Shown here: piece after piece, positions 6,687 through 12,558 of the stretch
Position numbering within the stretch: position 1 is the stretch's first letter
Layout of the letters: every line of letters begins with the position of its first letter
DNA from: Massilioclostridium sp965141735
Lineage (GTDB): Bacteria; Bacillota; Clostridia; Oscillospirales; Ruminococcaceae
Assembly: GCA_965141735.1 (NCBI GenBank)
Contig: CBCSOX010000061.1
Span: 1 to 12,558, forward strand
DNA: 12,558 nucleotides
Direction: 5' to 3'
Translations under genes and position numbers: made by a program
The notes under the pieces: model-generated
The model's database searches: none
Told to the model about the DNA's origin: nothing
What the model saw: the letters and a program-made list of their open reading frames with translations, nothing else

Positions 6687-7577
6687 TTATTTTATGAGCT
6701 CAACCGATTTCATGACAGCGGAAAGCTTTGCAATCTGCTCTTCGCTCATCTTGAACAGCGGCATTCTGCATTCTCCGACTTCCATGCCCATCAGGTTCAA
6801 AGCCTCTTTGACCGGAATTGGGTTGACGTCCATAAAGAGGGCGTTGATGAACTCGAGAAGCCTGAGCTGGAGCGCCGCGCTCTCCTTGACGTTGCCATCG
6901 AGATAGAGCTGGCAGATGTCGTGGGTCTGGCGCGGCATGACGTTGGAGAGCACCGAGATGACGCCGACTCCGCCAAGCGACAGGATGGGGACGATCTGAT
7001 CGTCATTGCCGGAATAGATGTCGAGTTCATCGCCGCAGAGCGCCTTGATCTTGGCCACAGCGCCGATGTTGCCGCTCGCCTCTTTGACAGCGACGATATT
7101 CGGGTGCTTTGCCATCTCTTTGAGGGTCTCAGGCTGGATGTTGGTGCCAGTCCGTGAAGGGACGTTGTAGGCGATGATGGGAATGTTTACACTGTCCGCA
7201 ATCTGGTTGTAATGTGCGATCAGCCCGCGCTGGGAGGTTTTGTTATAATACGGGGTGACGACGAGCAGGCCGTCCGCACCCATCGCCTCCGCCTCTTTGG
7301 CAAGGACGACCGAATAGCTTGTGTCGTTGCTGCCCGCGCCCGCGACAACGGGGATACGGTGATTGGTGAATTCGATCGCCTTGCGGATGACATTGAGGTG
7401 TTCCTCGTGATTGAGGGTGGCGGATTCGCCGGTGGTGCCGCAGATGATGATCGCGTCAGTGCCGTTTTCCACCTGAAAGTCGATCAGCTCTTTGAGTTTT
7501 TCGTAATTGACCGAGCCGTCTGCGTGCATGGGTGTGACGATGGCGACGCCTGCGCCGGTGAAAATTCTTTTTTTCAT
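6687..7577 (-). CDS. dapA: 4-hydroxy-tetrahydrodipicolinate synthase
   Basis: Class I aldolase-type TIM-barrel enzyme that condenses pyruvate with aspartate semialdehyde, the committed step to DAP and lysine. The 296-residue protein has the expected length. Seen motifs are GTTGESATL (47-55), VVTPYYNK (106-113), and AYNVPSRTG (136-144) containing the active-site tyrosine Y137 and R142. The Schiff-base lysine is K165 in IVAVKEASGN. The ATG at 7575-7577 is preceded by AAAGGGATTGGGATCACC, in which the purine-rich stretch serves as ribosome-binding site, though weaker than those of its neighbours. It lies between asd (55 bp upstream) and dapB (40 bp downstream) and is under the same lysine riboswitch. 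Nothing appears broken. Confidence 0.98.
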   Translation of the reverse strand: MKKRIFTGAGVAIVTPMHADGSVNYEKLKELIDFQVENGTDAIIICGTTGESATLNHEEHLNVIRKAIEFTNHRIPVVAGAGSNDTSYSVVLAKEAEAMGADGLLVVTPYYNKTSQRGLIAHYNQIADSVNIPIIAYNVPSRTGTNIQPETLKEMAKHPNIVAVKEASGNIGAVAKIKALCGDELDIYSGNDDQIVPILSLGGVGVISVLSNVMPRQTHDICQLYLDGNVKESAALQLRLLEFINALFMDVNPIPVKEALNLMGMEVGECRMPLFKMSEEQIAKLSAVMKSVELIK

Positions 7578-7632
7578 GGTGATCCCAATCCCTTTCTAAA
7601 ATTAGTGGGTAAGGCGAAAGCTATGTAAATGG

Positions 7633-8715
<1,083 letters not shown>

Positions 8716-8755
8716 GATCTATTTCCTCCAAAATTAAAAATTAACCCAGTTCATG

Positions 8756-8780
8756 AAAAAAACCGGTTGAAAACCGGTCC
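8756..8780 (-). terminator. Leader terminator of the lysine riboswitch
   Basis: On the minus strand ACCGGTT pairs with AACCGGT around a TTC loop (8778-8762), followed by six T residues (8761-8756). It sits between the aptamer and the asd ribosome-binding site, as expected for transcription attenuation when lysine is bound. Confidence 0.85.
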
Positions 8781-8814
8781 AAAATGCAATATAATAGAAA
8801 CATTGACGTAAATT

Positions 8815-8990
8815 CGTCGATAGCCCTCCATCACATTGCATGATGACAGTTGTACATTTCTTAAACGTACCCCCAGCATCGCGGGCGCCACCCGTTCAGC
8901 TTCGGCGGCTTCCCCTTTCTGCGCGTGTTCCGTCGGCTCTGGCTGAGCCTCACCCGCACATACTTTTGAAAGTCGCATCCTCTACCAGTT
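8815..8990 (-). promoter_or_regulatory. Lysine riboswitch (L box) upstream of asd-dapA-dapB
   Basis: Read on the minus strand, this leader carries the conserved L-box blocks in order. TAGAGGATGCGAC comes first (AGAGG at 8979-8983), then AGTATGTGCGGGTGAGG. GAAAGGGGAAGCCGCCGAAGC follows (core GCCGCCGAAGC at 8899-8909), then GATGCTGGGGGTA. Last are CTGTCATCA and GATGGAGGGCTATC (8819-8829). GGTAG (8982-8986) and CTATC (8819-8823) can form the closing P1 helix. The blocks line up with the Bacillus subtilis lysC leader as I recall it. Known mechanism: lysine binding stabilises P1 and lets the downstream terminator form. Here that would shut off asd, dapA and dapB together. Boundaries are approximate. 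Confidence 0.94.
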
Positions 8991-9012
8991 TTTTATTTGT
9001 ATATCTGTTTCT

Positions 9013-9041
9013 ATCATAGCACCTAAACCAGGTGATGTCAA
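9013..9041 (-). promoter_or_regulatory. Near-consensus sigma-A promoter of the riboswitch-asd-dapA-dapB transcript
   Basis: On the minus strand, TTGACA (9036-9041) and TATGAT (9013-9018) are separated by exactly 17 bp. Transcription would begin near 9005, about 15 nt before the aptamer. The spacer contains the inverted repeat CACCT/AGGTG (9020-9034), a possible operator. Confidence 0.88.
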
Positions 9042-9107
9042 TTCATTTTATGATATTTTTATCTTTTCTGAACATCCCGCAAACAGCGGAGAAATGGAGC
9101 GGAAGCT

Positions 9108-10130
9108 ATGAACACAAGTGATTTTTATTTTGACCTGCCCAAGGAGCTGATTGCGCAGACCCCAATCGAGCCGCGTGACCATTCCAGGATGCTCTGCCTT
9201 GACCGCAACACAGGGAAACTTGCGCACAAGCATTTTTACGATATCGTCGATCTGCTGGAGCCGGGCGATACCCTCGTCATCAACGACTCCCGCGTCCTGC
9301 CCGCGCGGCTGTATGGGAAAAAACAGGGAACTGGCTCGGACATTGAGTTTCTCCTGCTCGAACAGAAACAGCAGGATGTGTGGGAGATCCTCTGCAAACC
9401 GGGCAAAAAGGCGAAGGTTGGCGCGAAGTTTACTTTTGGCGGACTGCTTGACGCAGAAATTACCGAGGTGTGCGACGACGGCAACCGCATCGCAAAGTTT
9501 ACCTACAACGGCAGTTTTTTTGACATCCTCGACCGGATCGGCCAGATGCCGCTTCCCCCCTACATCACCGAAAAGCTTGAGGACAAGGAGCGCTACCAGA
9601 CGGTGTACGCCGACGAGCTCGGCTCGGCCGCCGCGCCGACCGCGGGGCTGCACTTCACCCCTGAACTGCTCCAAAAGCTGGAGCAAAAGGGGATCCAGAT
9701 TGCCCGGATCACACTGCATGTCGGTCTCGGGACCTTCCGCCCCGTCAAGGTGGACGACGTGACCAAGCACAAGATGCACTCAGAACACTATGAGATTTCC
9801 CAGGAAACCGCCGACCTCATCAACCGCACCAAGGCAAACGGAAAGCGAGTCATCGCCGTTGGCACGACGAGCTGCCGCACCCTCGAAAGCGTAGCGACGT
9901 TTACCGGTGGGATTCAAAAGGCGGAGGGGTACACCGACATCTTTATCTACCCGGGCTATACGTTCAAAGTACTCGACGGACTGATCACCAACTTCCACCT
10001 GCCCGAAAGCACGCTGATCATGCTGGTATCCGCCTTTGCAGGGTATGACCAGGTGATGGAGGCCTATCGCATTGCTGTACAGGAACGCTACCGCTTTTTC
10101 AGCTTCGGCGACGCGATGTGCATTCTTTAG
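9108..10130 (+). CDS. queA: S-adenosylmethionine:tRNA ribosyltransferase-isomerase
   Basis: Cytoplasmic enzyme that transfers and isomerises the ribosyl moiety of SAM onto preQ1 in tRNA, giving epoxyqueuosine at wobble position 34. It acts after Tgt. The 340-residue protein has the usual length and collinear family motifs: YFDLPKELIAQTPIEPRDHSR near the N-terminus, NDSRVLPARLYG, and PLPPYI. AAPTAGLHFTPELL, ITLHVGLGTFRPV, GTTSCRTLES, TDIFIYPGY, NFHLPES and the C-terminal RYRFFSFGDAM follow. The ATG at 9108 is preceded by GGAGCGGAAGCT as ribosome-binding site. I could not identify a convincing plus-strand promoter in the short gap to the divergent asd promoter. The DUF3841 gene begins 4 bp after the stop, suggesting translational coupling. 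tgt lies further right, beyond an opposing gene. Confidence 0.98.
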   Translation: MNTSDFYFDLPKELIAQTPIEPRDHSRMLCLDRNTGKLAHKHFYDIVDLLEPGDTLVINDSRVLPARLYGKKQGTGSDIEFLLLEQKQQDVWEILCKPGKKAKVGAKFTFGGLLDAEITEVCDDGNRIAKFTYNGSFFDILDRIGQMPLPPYITEKLEDKERYQTVYADELGSAAAPTAGLHFTPELLQKLEQKGIQIARITLHVGLGTFRPVKVDDVTKHKMHSEHYEISQETADLINRTKANGKRVIAVGTTSCRTLESVATFTGGIQKAEGYTDIFIYPGYTFKVLDGLITNFHLPESTLIMLVSAFAGYDQVMEAYRIAVQERYRFFSFGDAMCIL

Positions 10131-10134
10131 CTGC

Positions 10135-10756
10135 ATGCGGCTTTGGAGCATCCAGCACCAGAACGCCTATCGGGTTCTCTGCGAACAAGGCGTCCTGCGT
10201 GCAGACGAACGGTATATAGTTCCGCAGGGGGAGTTTCCCCTTATCCGCGCCTACAGCTGGATGACAGAACAAATGGAGCAGCGCATAGGGGCCCTCCCTA
10301 CGGCGTTCGGTTTCCCCTCTGGGCATGGGTTCAATGGGAGGGAAAGCGCAAAGCGCGCAGTATTCCTCAGCAAGGACATGCCGCTCCCGGCACACCGATG
10401 GTACAGCTGACCATTGATCTGCCGAATGACCAGGTCGTCCTGTCTGATTTTGACCTGTTCCACTTCTGCCTGATGTTTTGCTTCTTACCATCTGACGAAC
10501 GGCAGGAGCGCATGTTTGAAGAGGCGTGTTTCAAAGAAAGGATTCGGGAAAGTGACTTGCAACTGGGTGATTTGCAGTCGCCTGCCCTCAGCCGGCTCAG
10601 GCAGCAAGCAGAGCAAAGCTGGCAGAAAATCTTCGACCTTTCCTTTTGGAACGCCCCTCTCTTTACGGGGATCCCTGTCGACGAACCATTCAGGCGACAT
10701 TTTGGGAGTTGCGGATTGAACAGGTGCGCAAAGTGCAGAAATTCATTGCCCGCTAA
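10135..10756 (+). pseudogene. DUF3841 family protein, broken by two one-base deletions
   Basis: Gene of unknown function that I recognise as DUF3841 from three collinear segments in three frames. Segment 1 runs from the ATG at 10135: MRLWSIQHQNAYRVLCEQGV, then SWMTEQMEQRIG. Near the GGGG at 10288-10291 the frame moves and segment 2 continues with PPYGVRFPLWAWVQWEGKRK, then VQLTIDLPNDQVVLSDFDLFH and EQSWQKIFDLSFW. Near 10660-10687 it moves again, and segment 3 ends with IQATFWELRIEQVRKVQKF-IAR and TAA at 10754-10756. Each break needs one base restored, and the repaired product would be about 207 residues, normal for the family. The start is 4 bp after the queA stop, with no clear ribosome-binding site of its own. 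The stop overlaps the convergent methyltransferase stop. The lesions may be sequence errors or true decay of a dispensable gene. Confidence 0.86.
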
Positions 10757-11373
10757 AGAGCTGGCTTTTCTCCAGTGACGCAGAGCCAGCCATCCTTGCG
10801 GTGGGAACGCACCTTGTGAAACCCGGCGCGGCGCAGTAGCTCTTCCAAGCCATTTTGGGTGGGGATGTGGAGCTTGAGCAGCTTGATGACCTCGGCATAC
10901 TGCTGCGGTTTTCCCTCTTCAGCAACCATTTCACAGATCACCGCAAGGGTGGCGCCGGGCCGCAACACCCGAAGCGCCTCGCGAAGCCCTGCCTCCGGGT
11001 TGGGCCAGAAGTAGATGGTCTCAATTGCAGTAGCAAGGTCAAATGTGTTTTCCGCAAACGGGAGGTTCGCGGCATCGGCTCGAAAAATCTCCGCCCTGCC
11101 CTCTTGGATGGCCCTCCGGTTTTCCCTGCTCGCCCGCTGCACCGAGAGTTCGGAATAGTCGACGCCAGTGACGCTGCCCATTCCTTTGAGCAGCCTGCGC
11201 ACCGCCTTTCCCCCTCCGCAGCCGATGTCAAGCGCCTTCCCCTGCTGCCGCAACGGAAGCAGAGAGAGCGCCCAACTGGTCATCGCGGCGTGGCCATGGT
11301 TCATCTTGCGGATCATCAGCCGCCCCCAAAGGCCCTTGGGCTTTCGCGCGTTGCGGGTGAGAGATTTGATCAT
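10753..11373 (-). CDS. Class I SAM-dependent methyltransferase (Methyltransf_11-like)
   Basis: Predicted cytoplasmic methyltransferase of the UbiE/small-molecule type; substrate unknown. The 206-residue protein shows motif I LDIGCGGG (48-55), an acidic residue after strand 2 (GVDYS, D72) and RADAANLPFAENTFDLATAIETIYFW covering motifs II-III. REALRVLRPGATLAVICE follows. The C-terminal part (about 150-206) is short and ends in RRAGFHKVRSHRKDGWLCVTGEKP. The N-terminal NARKPKGLWGRLMIRKMNHGH is typical of a Clostridial subgroup, by memory. The ATG at 11371-11373 has AAGGAGC 10 bp upstream and its own promoter at 11424-11452. Its stop overlaps the DUF3841 stop tail to tail. It interrupts the queA-tgt neighbourhood in opposite orientation, so a link to queuosine is not implied. 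Confidence 0.92.
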   Translation of the reverse strand: MIKSLTRNARKPKGLWGRLMIRKMNHGHAAMTSWALSLLPLRQQGKALDIGCGGGKAVRRLLKGMGSVTGVDYSELSVQRASRENRRAIQEGRAEIFRADAANLPFAENTFDLATAIETIYFWPNPEAGLREALRVLRPGATLAVICEMVAEEGKPQQYAEVIKLLKLHIPTQNGLEELLRRAGFHKVRSHRKDGWLCVTGEKPAL

Positions 11374-11423
11374 AATTATTTCAGCTCCTTGTTGAAATGT
11401 GCGAAATTAGTGTTTGCTAACCT

Positions 11424-11452
11424 ATTATATACCAGATTTCCTTTTGGTGCAA
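11424..11452 (-). promoter_or_regulatory. Sigma-A type promoter of the methyltransferase gene
   Basis: On the minus strand, TTGCAC (11447-11452) and TATAAT (11424-11429) are separated by 17 bp. The start point would fall near 11417, within the small inverted repeat TTAG-N6-CTAA at 11407-11420. Confidence 0.78.
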
Positions 11453-11466
11453 CCGAAAAACTCTGG

Positions 11467-11495
11467 TTGACTTCTGAGCAAAATCGAGCTATAAT
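11467..11495 (+). promoter_or_regulatory. Sigma-A type promoter of tgt
   Basis: TTGACT (11467-11472) and a perfect TATAAT (11490-11495) with a 17-bp spacer lie 31 bp before the tgt ATG. It is divergent from the methyltransferase promoter, with the two -35 boxes 14 bp apart, so the leader is only about 25 nt. Confidence 0.88.
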
Positions 11496-11526
11496 TTCTT
11501 TATTTGACTCAATGCTGGAGGTTTTC

Positions 11527-12558
11527 ATGTATAAACTTATTAAACAGGAGGGGGATGCCCGGCGCGGCGAGTTCCACACCGTCCACGGCACCGTACAGAC
11601 CCCTGCTTTCATGAATGTCGGCACCTCTGCCGCAATCAAAGGGGGAATTTCCTCCTATGACTTGGTTGATCTTAAATGTCAGGTCGAGCTGTGCAACACC
11701 TATCATCTGCACGTCCGCCCGGGCGACAAGGTCATCCGAGAGCTGGGGGGACTTCACAAATTTATGGGCTGGGACCGCCCGATTCTCACTGACAGCGGCG
11801 GCTTTCAGGTGTTTTCCCTCTCCTCGCTGCGCACCATTCAGGAGGAAGGGGTATTGTTTGCCTCCCACGTGGACGGAAAACGCATCTTTATGGGGCCGGA
11901 GGACAGCATGCGGATTCAGTCCAACCTCGGTTCCACAATTGCCATGGCGTTTGACGAGTGTGTGGAAAACCCGTCGACCCACGAGTATTCCCAGCACTCC
12001 TGCGAACGCACCACACGTTGGTTGTACCGCTGCAAGGCGGAAATGGAGCGTCTCAACGCCCAGCCGGACACCATCAACCCCCATCAGATGCTGTTCGGCA
12101 TCAACCAGGGCTGCACCTACGAAGACCTGCGCGTCTGGCACATGAAAGAAATCCGCAAGCTGGATCTCGACGGTTATGCGATCGGCGGACTCGCAGTGGG
12201 TGAGCCAAAAGAGGAGATGTACCGCATCATCAGCGCGGTGACCCCTCATATGCCGCAGGACAAGCCGCGCTATTTGATGGGGGTGGGCAAACCCACCAAC
12301 ATCATTGAAGCGGTGTACCGGGGCGTTGACTTGTTTGACTGCGTCATGCCCAGCCGCAATGCGCGCCATGGGCACGTCAACACCTGGGAGGGAGTGCGCA
12401 ACCTGATGAACAACAAATATGAGCGGGACGATTCCCCCATTGACCCAAGCTGTGACTGCCCCACCTGCCGCCGCCATTCCCGCGCCTACATCCGCCACCT
12501 CTTCAAATCCAAGGAGATGCTTGCCAACCGCCTGGCTGTGATGCACAACCTCTATTTT
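11527..12558 (+). CDS. tgt: Queuine/preQ1 tRNA-guanine transglycosylase, 3' end beyond window
   Basis: TIM-barrel enzyme that exchanges guanine 34 of GUN-anticodon tRNAs for preQ1, the step before QueA in bacterial queuosine synthesis. The frame is open for 344 codons to the window edge; the family has about 370-390. Key features are FMNVGTSAAIKG, SNTYHL-like CNTYHLHVRPG, and TDSGGFQVFS with D89 (general acid/base). IGGLAVGEP, PRYLMGVGKP and FDCVMPSRNARHGH with the nucleophile D271 follow. The zinc site is CDCPTC (C309, C311, C314) with RAYIRHL (H324). GINQGCTYEDLR (191-202) replaces the more usual GI(V/I)QG(G/S). The ATG at 11527 is preceded by TGGAGG (6 bp). An in-frame ATG at 11512 lies before that site and is less likely. 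It has its own promoter. Confidence 0.98.
   Translation, partial: MYKLIKQEGDARRGEFHTVHGTVQTPAFMNVGTSAAIKGGISSYDLVDLKCQVELCNTYHLHVRPGDKVIRELGGLHKFMGWDRPILTDSGGFQVFSLSSLRTIQEEGVLFASHVDGKRIFMGPEDSMRIQSNLGSTIAMAFDECVENPSTHEYSQHSCERTTRWLYRCKAEMERLNAQPDTINPHQMLFGINQGCTYEDLRVWHMKEIRKLDLDGYAIGGLAVGEPKEEMYRIISAVTPHMPQDKPRYLMGVGKPTNIIEAVYRGVDLFDCVMPSRNARHGHVNTWEGVRNLMNNKYERDDSPIDPSCDCPTCRRHSRAYIRHLFKSKEMLANRLAVMHNLYF

Noticed and set aside
8751..8978. 75-codon minus-strand frame upstream of asd
   Set aside because: It lies inside the lysine riboswitch and its terminator, whose RNA motifs explain the sequence.
9042..9107. Plus-strand promoter for queA using TATGAT at 9049-9054
   Set aside because: No acceptable -35 box lies 16-18 bp upstream, so I did not call it.
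10280..10300. Programmed frameshift in the DUF3841 gene
   Set aside because: There is no slippery heptamer with a downstream structure, and a second unrelated shift is needed later. Deletions are simpler.
11509..12546. Long minus-strand open frame (345 codons) opposite tgt
   Set aside because: tgt is supported by catalytic and zinc-site residues on the plus strand, and the antisense product is featureless.

Overview
The window carries chromosomal housekeeping genes of a moderately GC-rich anaerobic Firmicute. Strong Shine-Dalgarno sites, classic sigma-A promoters, a Gram-positive style lysine riboswitch, a DUF815 AAA+ ATPase and a DUF3841 gene all suggest a Clostridia member. Oscillospiraceae/Ruminococcaceae is my best guess; this is inference and no taxonomic marker is present.

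Layout. (1) 1-2093, minus strand: ilvB-ilvN, the two subunits of acetolactate synthase (branched-chain amino acids). ilvN runs off the left edge and has a one-base deletion near 294. (2) 2356-4575, plus strand: a DUF815 AAA+ ATPase followed 18 bp later by a solute-binding lipoprotein of the cobalamin/siderophore type, closed by a perfect 16-bp terminator hairpin. (3) 4787-5430: a small coiled-coil ORF with its own terminator, then a five-repeat orphan CRISPR array with type I-C-like 32-nt repeats and no cas genes. (4) 5431-5896: noncoding DNA with a 10-bp inverted repeat, a possible minus-strand promoter and the terminator of the next operon. (5) 5897-9041, minus strand: the asd-dapA-dapB operon, which takes aspartyl phosphate to tetrahydrodipicolinate on the DAP/lysine route. 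It starts from a near-consensus promoter and a lysine riboswitch with a leader terminator. asd contains an in-frame TAA. (6) 9108-10756, plus strand: queA, then a DUF3841 gene broken by two one-base deletions. (7) 10753-11373, minus strand: a class I SAM methyltransferase, overlapping the DUF3841 end tail to tail. (8) 11527-12558, plus strand: tgt, open at the right edge.

QueA and Tgt both belong to the queuosine tRNA-modification pathway. Asd, DapA and DapB are consecutive or near-consecutive steps under one lysine-sensing leader. The most notable points are the riboswitch-operon architecture, the leaderless orphan CRISPR array, and four coding lesions (three one-base deletions and one nonsense codon) in otherwise well-conserved genes. 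Those lesions look more like sequence errors than decay, because two lie in core biosynthetic genes. I found no clear evidence of a wholly new biological system.
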